Shown: one piece after another, positions 41,284 to 49,593 of the stretch
Layout: every line of letters starts with the position of its first letter
Numbering within the stretch: the stretch's first letter is position 1
Origin: JAWWOW01 sp033851265
GTDB lineage: Bacteria; Actinomycetota; Actinomycetes; JAWWOW01
NCBI GenBank assembly: GCA_033851265.1
Contig: JAWWOW010000007.1
Location: 62,001 to 126,000 of the forward strand
DNA length: 64,000 bases
Direction: 5' to 3'
Position numbers and translations under genes: made by a program
The notes under the pieces: model-generated
Told to the model about the DNA's origin: nothing
Databases searched by the model: none
Seen by the model: the letters and a program-made list of their open reading frames with translations, nothing else

Positions 41284-41330
41284 TTTACACCAGGTAGGTT
41301 ACCGTGGGTATAGTTACCTCCGGTAGGTTA
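41284..41330. promoter_or_regulatory. divergent promoters with repeated TetR-type operators
   Basis: Between the TetR and monooxygenase starts lie GGTA-GGT-TACC (41293-41303), GGTA-TAGT-TACC (41307-41318) and a third half GGTAGGTTA (41322-41330), the last a direct repeat of 41293-41301. TATAGT (41309-41314) inside the second dyad is a near-consensus -10 for the monooxygenase, with TTTACA (41284-41289) 19 bases upstream as -35. TAAAGT on the minus strand (41287-41282) serves the TetR gene. Repressor binding would cover both promoters. Confidence 0.6.
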
Positions 41331-41336
41331 AGCCCG

Positions 41337-42884
41337 ATGGAGGAGCACCCCTTGCGCGAGATCCCTGAGCACGCGGATGTGGTCGTGATCGGCAGCGGCT
41401 TCGCGGGCCTGGCTGCCGCGATCAAGCTGCGCGAAGCCGGCCGCGAGGTCGTCGTCCTCGAACGCAGCTCCGATGTTGGCGGCACCTGGCGCGACAACAC
41501 CTACCCGGGGTGCGCGTGCGACGTCCCGAGCCATTTGTACTCGTTCTCCTTCGCTCCCAACCCCGACTGGAGCAGCAGCTTCTCGCCGCAGCCGGAGATC
41601 CGGGCTTACCTGCGGCGTACGGCGGAGCAGTTCGGCGTACTGCCGTGCACCCACTTCAACGTCGAGGTGCTCGACGCGCGGTGGGACAACGCGGAGCAAC
41701 GTTGGTCCGTCGTCACCAGCCGTGGTGAGATCACCGCGCGGGTGTTGGTGTCCGGTGCCGGCGCGTTTTCAGCGCCAAGCGTCCCCGCGTTACCGGGGCT
41801 CGAGAACTTCAACGGGACGACGTTCCACTCCGCGACATGGGACCACGACCATGAGCTGACCGGTGAACGTGTCGCCGTCATCGGCACGGGCGCCTCTGCC
41901 ATCCAGTTCGTGCCAGAGGTGCAACCGCACGCGTTGCGACTGACGCTCTTCCAACGGACTGCTCCATGGGTGTTGCCGCGTCGCGACCGCACGATCAAGG
42001 CCGCCGAACGCTGGCTCTACCGACGTTTCCCTGTCGCGCAGAAGGTGACCCGAGCCGGTATCTACGGCAGTCGCGAGAGCACGCTCGTCGGCTTTGCGAT
42101 CCAGCCCAAGCTCATGACGTTCGCGGAAAAGCAGGCGCGCCGACATCTCCACAAGGAGATCCCGGACCCTGTTCTCCGCGCCAAGCTCACCCCGCACTAT
42201 CGACTCGGCTGCAAACGCGTGCTCTTGAGCAACAACTACTACGCGTCGCTCAACCAGCCCAACGTGGATGTCGTCACTGAGCAAATCGTCGAGGTTCTGC
42301 CGCATGCGGTCGTGACTGCGGACGAATCCGGTACGCAAGCCGAACATCCGGTCGACACGATCATCTTCGGTACCGGGTTCAACGTCACCGAGCCTCCGAT
42401 TGCCGAGCTTGTCCACGGAAGCGATGGGCGATCCCTCGCCGAGCATTGGGCAGGACGCGGGATGGCTGCTCTGCACGGTATGGCGGTCAGCGGCTTTCCC
42501 AACTTCTTCATGCTGGTCGGCCCGAACACGGGTCTCGGCCACAACTCGCTCGTCTACATGATCGAGGCACAGGTGCGTTACCTCGATGATGCTCTCCGCA
42601 GGATGGACGAAGCCGGCATCGGTGCGATCGAACCGCGACAGGACGTGCAGGACGCGTACAACGACCGCATCCAGGAAGCGCTGGAGGGCACGGTGTGGAA
42701 CGCGGGCGGTTGCGCCAGCTGGTACCTCGACGCGCGTGGACGCAACACGACGCTGTGGCCGACGTGGACGTTCACGTTCCGCAGGCAGCTCCGTCGCTGC
42801 GATCTCTCCGAGTACGTGACACAGCGCCGCATCAGTGAACCTGCGCCGGTGGCAGAGGTGCGTTCCTTGCAGGCGGCCACGTGA
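41337..42884 (+). CDS. Baeyer-Villiger-type flavin monooxygenase
   Basis: 515-residue FAD/NADPH enzyme. FAD-binding GSGFAG (19-24); Baeyer-Villiger fingerprint F158-x-G160-x3-H164-x3-W168; NADPH-binding VIGTGASAIQ. It inserts oxygen next to a ketone carbonyl giving an ester, or oxidises long-chain substrates as the mycobacterial MymA/EthA relatives do. The frame opens at 41304 through the operator; ATG 41337 is the better start. It overlaps the SDR gene (GTGA), forming a three-gene operon with the acyltransferase. Confidence 0.93.
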   Translation: MEEHPLREIPEHADVVVIGSGFAGLAAAIKLREAGREVVVLERSSDVGGTWRDNTYPGCACDVPSHLYSFSFAPNPDWSSSFSPQPEIRAYLRRTAEQFGVLPCTHFNVEVLDARWDNAEQRWSVVTSRGEITARVLVSGAGAFSAPSVPALPGLENFNGTTFHSATWDHDHELTGERVAVIGTGASAIQFVPEVQPHALRLTLFQRTAPWVLPRRDRTIKAAERWLYRRFPVAQKVTRAGIYGSRESTLVGFAIQPKLMTFAEKQARRHLHKEIPDPVLRAKLTPHYRLGCKRVLLSNNYYASLNQPNVDVVTEQIVEVLPHAVVTADESGTQAEHPVDTIIFGTGFNVTEPPIAELVHGSDGRSLAEHWAGRGMAALHGMAVSGFPNFFMLVGPNTGLGHNSLVYMIEAQVRYLDDALRRMDEAGIGAIEPRQDVQDAYNDRIQEALEGTVWNAGGCASWYLDARGRNTTLWPTWTFTFRRQLRRCDLSEYVTQRRISEPAPVAEVRSLQAAT

Positions 42885-43765
42885 ACCGGCGTACGAGCGT
42901 GGCCGGCAAGGTCGTCCTCGTCACCGGTGCGGCAAACGGCATCGGTGCTGCAACGTCGCGCGAACTCGCCGCGCGCGGCGCCCACGTCGCCATGATCGAT
43001 CTCAACGCTAACGCGTTGGCCGTTCTCGCGAATGAGCTCGGTGCGGGCCACCTCTGGTTCACGGCTGACGTGACGGACCAGTCGACGCTCGATGCTGCGG
43101 TAGCCGCCACGGTTGACGCGTTCGGCAGCATTGACGTCGTTGTCGCCAACGCGGGTGTTGCCCAGCACGGCTCGATCCTGATCACGGACTCCGACGACTT
43201 CGCGCGGGCCGTCGACGTCAACCTGGTCGGTGTTCATCGCACTGTCACCGCGGCCCTGCCCCATCTCGTGCAGAGCCGTGGGTACGTGTTGATCGTGGCC
43301 TCGGTCGCGTCGTTCCTCCCGCTGCCGGGCGGAGGGGCGTACTCACCGAGCAAGGCTGGTGTCGAGTCCCTCGCAGGCGCGATGCGCGTCGAGTTGGACC
43401 ACGTTGGCGTCGCCGTCGGCAGTGCCCACCCGTCGTGGATCGACACGGACATGGTGCGTGTGGCGGAACAGTCGATGCCCACCTTTCGTGAACTTAGGGC
43501 CAAGTTGCCCTGGCCGGCGCGGGCAACGACGTCCCCGGAGATCTGTGCCGGAGCCCTCGTTGCCGGCATGGAACGGCGGGCTCGGCGGATTTACGTCCCC
43601 CGGGCGGTTGCCATCGTCTCTGCCCTGCGCAGTGTGCTCACCTCTCCTCTTGCCGACCGCGTCGTTCGGCGTAAAGCAGTCGATACGATTCCGCGCCTCG
43701 ATCAGGAAGTGCTCGCGGCGCGAGCCGCAACCGAGGCACGTACGCCGTTGCGGAGAGCCCAATGA
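42881..43765 (+). CDS. short-chain dehydrogenase/reductase
   Basis: 294-residue SDR with TGAANGIG cofactor loop, NAGV, and an intact catalytic AYSPSKAG (Tyr-x3-Lys). The C-terminal extension of about 60 residues (RRIYVPRAVAIVSALRSVL) is like the SadH-type enzymes beside BVMOs in mycobacteria. It would interconvert an alcohol and the ketone or aldehyde handled by the monooxygenase. GTG 42881 overlaps the monooxygenase stop; its own stop overlaps the acyltransferase start (ATGA). Confidence 0.92.
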   Translation: MNRRTSVAGKVVLVTGAANGIGAATSRELAARGAHVAMIDLNANALAVLANELGAGHLWFTADVTDQSTLDAAVAATVDAFGSIDVVVANAGVAQHGSILITDSDDFARAVDVNLVGVHRTVTAALPHLVQSRGYVLIVASVASFLPLPGGGAYSPSKAGVESLAGAMRVELDHVGVAVGSAHPSWIDTDMVRVAEQSMPTFRELRAKLPWPARATTSPEICAGALVAGMERRARRIYVPRAVAIVSALRSVLTSPLADRVVRRKAVDTIPRLDQEVLAARAATEARTPLRRAQ

Positions 43766-45120
43766 GTCTGATGCCGCCGACCGACTCGATGTTCTTGATC
43801 GCCGAGTCGCGCGAGCAGCCGATGCACGTCGGCGGATTACAGCTGTTCCGCCTGCCCGAGGACGCCGGCAGTGACTATTTGGGCGACCTCTACCGCTCGA
43901 CACTCGAGGTTTCCGACATTGCGCCACTGTTTCGCAAGCGAGCGCGCCGGTCGCTCACCTCGCTCGGTCAATGGGAGTGGGTGTACGAGGACGACGTCGA
44001 CCTCGAGCATCACGTCCGGCACTCGGCGTTGCCGAAGCCGGGGCGCGTACGCGAGCTGCTCGCGCTGACGTCACGTCTGCACGGCTCGTTGTTGGATCGG
44101 CAGCGGCCGCTTTGGGAGGGCCACCTCATCGAGGGGCTCGACGACGGACGGTTCGCGGTCTACACAAAGATGCACCACGCGTTGCTCGATGGTGTCTCCG
44201 CTCTCCGCTTGCTGCAACGGTCGCTGTCCACCGATCCGGACGCGCGGGACATTGCACCGCCGTGGGCTATCGGTCTTGGGGGAGCGGCGTCGTCCGGCAC
44301 GGACCTGACCGGGCTCCTCAAAGGTGCGCTGTCGACAGCAGGGGATGTCATCGGCCTTGGTCCAGGCCTGGTCCGAGTAGCGCAGCGAGAGCTACGCGAC
44401 CGCGGGCTCACGCTGTCGCTGCAAGCGCCGCGCAGCATGTTCAACGTGGCCATCACGGGGTCTCGACGGTTTGCTGCGCAGTCGTGGCCGTTGGAACGCC
44501 TCCGAGCTATCGGCAAGGCGGCCGACGCCACGGTCAACGACGTTCTGCTGACCGTGTGCGGTGGCGCGTTGCGCTCCTACCTGCTCGAACAGCGCGACCT
44601 ACCCGATAGCCCGCTGATCGCGATGGTGCCGATCTCGTTGCGCACCGGTGATCACGAGGGCGGTGGCAACGCGGTCGGCTCGATCTTGTGCAACCTCGGG
44701 ACGGACGTTGCAGACCCTGCGGAGCGACTGTCCGTCGTACGTCGATCGATGCGTGTGGGTAAGGACGCCTACACCGGCCTCAGCTCAATGCAGATCTCCG
44801 CGCTGAGCGCCATGATCATGGCGCCACTGCTCGTCAACTCAACGCTCGGTGCGCACCGATTCACCCGGCCGCCCTTCAACCTCATCATCAGCAACATCCC
44901 CGGGCCAGCCGACGATCTGTACTGGAACGGCGCGCGACTGGAAGGCATCTACCCGCTGTCGATACCGCTCAACGGTCAGGCCCTGAACATCACCGTCACC
45001 AGCAATGCCGGCGAGATGCACGTCGGGCTGACCGGCTGCCGCCGCAGCGTGCCGCACCTGCAACACCTGCTCGGATTCATCGACACCTCCCTGGACGAGC
45101 TCGCCGCTGCCGTGGCCTGA
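43762..45120 (+). CDS. WS/DGAT-family acyltransferase
   Basis: 452-residue third acyltransferase of this family in the window. The active-site motif is intact: H138-H139-A-L-L-D143-G144. RQRPLWEGHLIEGL, TVNDVLLTVCGGALRSYL, and NLIISNIPGPADDLYWNGA are the usual companions. It may esterify the alcohol released by the SDR/monooxygenase branch. It ends the operon; 105 bases without a gene follow before the VOC gene. Confidence 0.93.
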   Translation: MSLMPPTDSMFLIAESREQPMHVGGLQLFRLPEDAGSDYLGDLYRSTLEVSDIAPLFRKRARRSLTSLGQWEWVYEDDVDLEHHVRHSALPKPGRVRELLALTSRLHGSLLDRQRPLWEGHLIEGLDDGRFAVYTKMHHALLDGVSALRLLQRSLSTDPDARDIAPPWAIGLGGAASSGTDLTGLLKGALSTAGDVIGLGPGLVRVAQRELRDRGLTLSLQAPRSMFNVAITGSRRFAAQSWPLERLRAIGKAADATVNDVLLTVCGGALRSYLLEQRDLPDSPLIAMVPISLRTGDHEGGGNAVGSILCNLGTDVADPAERLSVVRRSMRVGKDAYTGLSSMQISALSAMIMAPLLVNSTLGAHRFTRPPFNLIISNIPGPADDLYWNGARLEGIYPLSIPLNGQALNITVTSNAGEMHVGLTGCRRSVPHLQHLLGFIDTSLDELAAAVA

Positions 45121-45225
45121 GACCATCTGCCGCTACGTAGATGAGTTCGTAGGCTGAGAACCGTCTACCAGGGTGTGCGGGGTGAATGGCCCGCACCCGA
45201 TCACGGCTGGAGAGGACGACAGATC

Positions 45226-45699
45226 ATGCAGAAGATCAGCCCATGCCTCTGGTTCGACACTCAGGGCGAAGACGCAGCGAAGTTCTACACCTCAATTTTC
45301 AAAAACTCCAAGATCCTCGCGGTCGCCCGCTACGGCTCCGCCGGACCGAGGCCCGAGGGCACGGTGATGACCGTGACTTTCGAGCTCGATGGGCAGGAGT
45401 TCATGGCCCTCAACGGCGGGCCAGAGTTCACCTTCGACGAGGCCATCTCCTTCTCGGTCCTCTGTGCGGACCAGGCCGAGGTCGACTACTTCTGGAACCG
45501 CCTCGGTGAAGGCGGCGAGCACGGACCGTGCGGCTGGTTGAAGGATCAATTCGGCGTGTCGTGGCAGATCGTTCCGAGTGTCCTCGAGGAGCTGGTTCGT
45601 GGTTCTGATCCGGCAAAGGCCCAAGCAGCGATGAAGGCCATGCTCGGCATGAGCAAGCTCGACATCGCAGAACTGCAACGGGCCTACGACGAAGGCTGA
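45226..45699 (+). CDS. VOC-fold (PhnB/3-demethylubiquinone methyltransferase-like) protein
   Basis: 157-residue protein: CLWFDTQGEDAAKFYTSIF, FELDGQEFMALNGGPEF and WLKDQFGVSWQIVPSVL are typical of the PhnB-like vicinal-oxygen-chelate family. These proteins often have no assigned reaction; 'methyltransferase' in their names is historical. ATG 45226 has GGAGAGGA about eight bases upstream; the frame is open from 45175. Confidence 0.88.
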   Translation: MQKISPCLWFDTQGEDAAKFYTSIFKNSKILAVARYGSAGPRPEGTVMTVTFELDGQEFMALNGGPEFTFDEAISFSVLCADQAEVDYFWNRLGEGGEHGPCGWLKDQFGVSWQIVPSVLEELVRGSDPAKAQAAMKAMLGMSKLDIAELQRAYDEG

Positions 45700-45746
45700 A
45701 CTCAACCGGTGGTCTCGATGACAGCCGGACGTGTGAGGCTGGGCGG

Positions 45747-46250
45747 GTGACCGAAGCAGACTGGGAGCAACGGGTAGCGGACGCGTGGGCCTCGATCGAC
45801 GATGTCAGCGAGACTGACTTTCTCGCCCTGATCGAGGGACTCGCTGCCGAGCTACCTCCGGACAGCGGTGTCGCGTCCTTCGAGCGGGCGTGTGCGTTCG
45901 ACTCGACCGGCCACTCCGACCTCGCCGTGCCGCTGTACCGGAAGGCGCTCGAGCGCGGCGTGACCGGGGAGCGGCGTCGCCGCTCGGTTATCCAGCTCGC
46001 CAGCTCATTGCGCAACCTCGGCCACCCGCAGGAAAGCATCGACCTGCTCACGACCGAGATGAACGCCGGGTCCGATGATTTGGACGACGCCGTACGCGCC
46101 GTGCTGGCTCTCGCTCTCACTGACGTCGGGCGCGAACGTGAGGCCGTGTCCATTGCGGTCGCTGCGTTAGCGCCGCACCTTCCCCGTTATCAACGCTCGA
46201 TGGCTAACTACGCGCGACTGCTCATGGAACCGGAGCCGACGAACGGCTAG
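45747..46250 (+). CDS. tetratricopeptide-repeat protein
   Basis: 167-residue, mostly helical. PPDSGVASFERACAFDSTGHSDLAVPLYRKALE and the following RSVIQLASSLRNLGHPQESIDLL are TPR pairs. No signal peptide. Probably a protein-interaction module of the small actinobacterial TPR type; its partner is unknown. GTG 45747 follows the VOC gene by 47 bases. Confidence 0.8.
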   Translation: MTEADWEQRVADAWASIDDVSETDFLALIEGLAAELPPDSGVASFERACAFDSTGHSDLAVPLYRKALERGVTGERRRRSVIQLASSLRNLGHPQESIDLLTTEMNAGSDDLDDAVRAVLALALTDVGREREAVSIAVAALAPHLPRYQRSMANYARLLMEPEPTNG

Positions 46251-46270
46251 CTTGCGAAGCGGAGTTTCCT

Positions 46271-46624
46271 GTGGCCAACGCGGATGACGTGCGCGAGATA
46301 GCCACGTCGTTGGCCGGTGTTGTGGAGATCGACAGCGATGGCTTCGACTTCCGCGTCGCCGGCAAGGGTTTCGTCTGGTCCTACCCGGAGCGGCAACCTG
46401 GCCGGCAGCGAATCATTCGCACTGACATCGCCGTGCTGTTCGTGGGCGACGAGGCAGAGAAGCAGGCGCTCATCAAGGGCGAGCCCGAGAAGTTCTTCAC
46501 CGCGACGGGTTACGAGGGCTGGCCGCTGGTGCTGCTGCGGCTGGATCAGGTCGACGCGGAGCGGCTCGAGGAACTGATCACCGATGCTTGGCGGATGCGG
46601 ACTGAGACAGGCACGTCCCGCTGA
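46271..46624 (+). CDS. MmcQ/YjbR-family protein
   Basis: 117 residues. ADDVREIATSLAGV at the start, FRVAGKGFVWSY, and ATGYEGWPLVLLRLDQVDAERLEELITDAWRMR at the end match the MmcQ/YjbR (CyaY-like) fold. Family members are called DNA-binding but the function is unsettled. GTG 46271 lies 20 bases after the TPR gene, probably the same transcript. It abuts the convergent VOC gene with no gap. Confidence 0.85.
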   Translation: MANADDVREIATSLAGVVEIDSDGFDFRVAGKGFVWSYPERQPGRQRIIRTDIAVLFVGDEAEKQALIKGEPEKFFTATGYEGWPLVLLRLDQVDAERLEELITDAWRMRTETGTSR

Positions 46625-46972
46625 CTACCGGCCGGTCACCTGAATTAACGCGATCGAGTTGCCGTCCGGGTCGGCCGCAGTCGCCTTGCGCTCGGCGTCG
46701 CCCTCTTTCTCGATCGGCCCAGCGCTGATGCCTCGCATCTCAAGATCTGCCACCGCGGCATCCAGGTCTGTCACCAAGATGGCTGCGAGGCCGTTACCGG
46801 CGCGCGCATCGTCTTTGACGATGTAGACCCATCCGGTGTCCGCAACTCGCCACATGACTTCATGATCGTGCGCCACAACATCGGGGTCCCGATCGAACAG
46901 ACGGCTGTACCACGCGAGCGCTGCCTGGAAGTCCCGGACCGGAAGTCCCGCGAAGAGCAGTTCCATCGTCAC
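46625..46972 (-). CDS. VOC-fold (glyoxalase/bleomycin-resistance-like) protein
   Basis: 115-residue protein. FAGLPVRDFQAALAWYSRLF at the N-terminus, AAILVTDLDAAVADL, and KATAADPDGNSIALIQV at the end (metal-ligand region) are the glyoxalase-fold hallmarks. Substrate unknown. Start GTG 46972 or ATG 46966. Convergent and adjacent to the MmcQ/YjbR gene. Confidence 0.87.
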   Translation of the reverse strand: MTMELLFAGLPVRDFQAALAWYSRLFDRDPDVVAHDHEVMWRVADTGWVYIVKDDARAGNGLAAILVTDLDAAVADLEMRGISAGPIEKEGDAERKATAADPDGNSIALIQVTGR

Positions 46973-47281
46973 TCGTGCACTGTGTCATGGTGGCCGGCAG
47001 GTGCCGACCTGCTTGTTCAGGCCTCGCCTGGTGTCCCCTGTGCTGTCCTCTGCTCTGCTTCCGTATGAGAACCAGAGCAGAGCGCAGCGAAGGGCCTCGG
47101 ACCCCGCAGCTAAGCGGCCCTGCCTGAGCGCGAGAATCGGCGCTGGCGCGGTCATCCTGCTTCATGATCGTTGTGGATTTGTGCATGTCAGGACATGAAC
47201 AGATTCACAACCACGGTTCGATGCGAGCGATCGGGAAGTGGCGTTCTGCATCAATGATGGTTCACGGCCTAGCCTTGATTC
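46973..47281. other. 309-base intergenic region with two inverted repeats
   Basis: No credible gene. It holds a perfect 10-base inverted repeat, CTCTGCTCTG (47048-47057) and CAGAGCAGAG (47073-47082) with a 15-base spacer; a 42-base imperfect palindrome at 47170-47211; and TAGCCT (47270-47275) six bases before the sirtuin start. A 167-codon reading frame that begins here overlaps the sirtuin gene out of frame and is not supported. Confidence 0.6.
47170..47211. repeat. 42-base imperfect palindrome
   Basis: Two 20-base arms around a central AG. The left arm starts GTTGTG and ends CATGTC; the right starts GACATG and ends CACAAC. 17 of 20 positions are complementary; read as RNA, two of the three remaining pairs become G-U wobbles, leaving one G-A mismatch. 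It lies 70 bases upstream of the sirtuin start. Possible operator, structured RNA or recombination site; the function is not known. Confidence 0.7.
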
Positions 47282-48046
47282 ATGGACCACGATGTCGTTC
47301 GCGTTCAGGAGATGGTCCGGGATGCGAAAGCAATAGCGATCCTGACCGGTGCTGGCATCTCAACCGACAGTGGCATCCCGGACTTCCGTGGCCCGAATGG
47401 CGTGTGGACCAAGAACCCAGCCGCCGAGAAGATGTCGACGCTCTCGCACTACGTCGCGGATCCGGAGGTACGCCGGAACGCGTGGCGCTCGCGGCGCGAC
47501 CACCCCGCATGGACCGCCCAGCCGAACGCAGCTCATCGCGCACTGGTGGAGATCGAGCGCAGCGGCCGGCTGGTGAGGATCGTGACGCAGAACATCGACG
47601 GCCTCCACCAGAAGGCTGGTTCCGATCCCGCCACCGTCATCGAGATCCACGGAACTGTGCATGAGGCTGAGTGCCTGACGTGCGACCGCCGGATACCGAT
47701 GTCGGACGCCCTCGCCCGCGTCGACGCAGGCGAGGAGGACCCCGCCTGCGCGGAGTGCGGCGGCATTCTCAAGTCGGCAACGATCTCGTTCGGGCAGGCG
47801 CTGGTGCCATCGGTGCTCCAGGCAGCCGTCGACGCGGCGGTGTCCTGCGATCTGTTCCTTGCGATCGGCAGCTCATTGACCGTGCACCCAGCCGCCGGGC
47901 TCTCCGAAGTCGCGGTCGACCACGGAGCCCAGCTCGTCATCGTCAACGGGCAAGACACGCCGTACGACGCACTCGCCGCTGCAGTGCTCCGCGAGCCGAT
48001 CGGCGAGGTCGTGCCCGCACTCGTCAGCAGTCTCGCTCCGGCGTAG
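47282..48046 (+). CDS. cobB: NAD-dependent protein deacylase (sirtuin)
   Basis: 254-residue Sir2. NAD-binding GAGIS (23-27) and TQNIDGLH (102-109), catalytic His123 in EIHGTV, zinc cysteines 131, 134, 156 and 159. It removes acetyl groups from lysines and often controls acyl-CoA synthetases, one of which is encoded 11 bases downstream. ATG 47282 lies six bases after TAGCCT, suggesting a leaderless transcript. Confidence 0.95.
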   Translation: MDHDVVRVQEMVRDAKAIAILTGAGISTDSGIPDFRGPNGVWTKNPAAEKMSTLSHYVADPEVRRNAWRSRRDHPAWTAQPNAAHRALVEIERSGRLVRIVTQNIDGLHQKAGSDPATVIEIHGTVHEAECLTCDRRIPMSDALARVDAGEEDPACAECGGILKSATISFGQALVPSVLQAAVDAAVSCDLFLAIGSSLTVHPAAGLSEVAVDHGAQLVIVNGQDTPYDALAAAVLREPIGEVVPALVSSLAPA

Positions 48047-48057
48047 CGTTCGCCGCC

Positions 48058-49590
48058 ATGAAGGTCCCGCTGACAACGAACGACTTCCTCGATCGCGCAG
48101 AGTCGGTCTACGGCAAGCGCATCGGCGTCGTCGACGAACCGGATGCCATCGACTCGCTGGGCTCGGTCACGTACGCCGAGCTCGGCCGACGCACCCGGGC
48201 AATCGCAGCGGGCCTCGATGAAATGGGGATTGATCCCGGCGACCGTGTCGCCGTGATCTCACAGAACGCTGCACGACTGCTCGAGCTGATGTACGCCGTA
48301 CCGATGTCGGGTCGCGTGCTGGTGCCCATCAACTTCCGACTGCAACCCGCGGAGGTCGAGTACATCGTCGACCATTCGGGTGCCACCGTGTTGCTGCTCG
48401 ATCCTGAGTGCAACGAGACGTTGGGGATGGTCACTGCCAAACATCGCTTCACTCTTGGCAGCGGCTCAGACGAGGCGTTGCTGCGTTTCGACCGTGAACC
48501 GCGCTCATGGCAACGCGACGAGGACGCCACCGCGACCATCAACTACACGAGCGGCACAACCGCGCGGCCCAAGGGTGTGCAGCTCACTCACCGCAACAAC
48601 TGGATCAATGCGGCGACGTTCGGCCTGCACGCCGGCGTCAGCGATCGTGACATCTACCTGCACACGCTGCCCATGTTCCACGCGAACGGGTGGGGGATGC
48701 CGTTCACGGTCGCCGGGTTGGGCGTACGGCAGATCGTGCTGCGCAAGGTGGACGGTGCCGAGATCCTGCGACGGGTCGATGAGCACGGCGTGACATTCAT
48801 GTGTGCTGCCCCGGCTGTCGTCGCCGCCGTGCTCAGCGCGGCCGAGACGTGGGACGGCGAAATCCCCGGCCGAGGACGGGTGCGCGTGATCTGTGCCGGA
48901 GCGCCGCCACCCTCGAAGACCATCGAGCGCATCGAGAGCGAGCTCGGCTGGGAGTTCTGCCAGATCTACGGGCTGACCGAGACCTCGCCCCTGCTCACCG
49001 TCAACCGTCGGCGTGCCGAGGAGGACGACCTGGCCCCGGCGGAGCGGGCTAAGCGACTGTCGCGTGCGGGTATGCCGGCGCTCGGCGTACGGCTCTCGAT
49101 CGGTGACTCCGGTGAGGTGCTTGCCCAGTCGAACGTCGTGCTCGAGGGCTACTGGCAGCAGCCCGATGCGACGGCCGACGCACTCGAGGGCGGCTGGTTC
49201 CACACCGGCGACGGCGGCGAGATCGATGACGAGGGCTATCTAACGATCAGTGACCGCAAGAAGGACGTCATCATCACGGGCGGCGAGAACGTGTCATCTA
49301 TCGAGGTCGAGGACCGGCTCTACCAGCATCCAGCCGTTGCCGAGGTGGCCGTCATCGGCGTACCGGATGAGAAGTGGGGCGAGACGATCAAGGCGATCGT
49401 TGTCGCAAAGCCCGGGCAGACCTGTGACGCAGCCGAGTTGATCGCGTTCTGCAAGCAGGGACTCGCGGGTTACAAGGCGCCGACGTCAGTGGACATCGTC
49501 GAGGCGATCCCACGGACAGCGACGGGCAAGGTGCAGAAGTTCAAACTCCGCGAGCCGTACTGGGAAGGCCGTGACCGCCAGGTGAACTAG
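48058..49590 (+). CDS. acyl-CoA synthetase (AMP-forming)
   Basis: 510-residue adenylate-forming ligase. Motifs: TINYTSGTTARPKGVQLTH, FCQIYGLTETSP, FHTGDGGEIDDEGYL, and the catalytic lysine in RTATGKVQKFKLRE, a PxxxxGK-x-type site of the sort acetylated and reactivated by sirtuins. It lies 11 bases after the sirtuin gene, so the two are probably co-transcribed. Substrate is likely a medium- or long-chain acid. The frame opens at 47671 inside the sirtuin gene; ATG 48058 is the plausible start. Confidence 0.93.
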   Translation: MKVPLTTNDFLDRAESVYGKRIGVVDEPDAIDSLGSVTYAELGRRTRAIAAGLDEMGIDPGDRVAVISQNAARLLELMYAVPMSGRVLVPINFRLQPAEVEYIVDHSGATVLLLDPECNETLGMVTAKHRFTLGSGSDEALLRFDREPRSWQRDEDATATINYTSGTTARPKGVQLTHRNNWINAATFGLHAGVSDRDIYLHTLPMFHANGWGMPFTVAGLGVRQIVLRKVDGAEILRRVDEHGVTFMCAAPAVVAAVLSAAETWDGEIPGRGRVRVICAGAPPPSKTIERIESELGWEFCQIYGLTETSPLLTVNRRRAEEDDLAPAERAKRLSRAGMPALGVRLSIGDSGEVLAQSNVVLEGYWQQPDATADALEGGWFHTGDGGEIDDEGYLTISDRKKDVIITGGENVSSIEVEDRLYQHPAVAEVAVIGVPDEKWGETIKAIVVAKPGQTCDAAELIAFCKQGLAGYKAPTSVDIVEAIPRTATGKVQKFKLREPYWEGRDRQVN

Positions 49591-49593
49591 TGG

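Noticed and set aside
47164..47664. 167-codon frame overlapping the sirtuin start
   Set aside because: Runs out of frame through the sirtuin gene, which has all its catalytic motifs; composition looks like a shadow frame rich in Arg, Gly and Pro.
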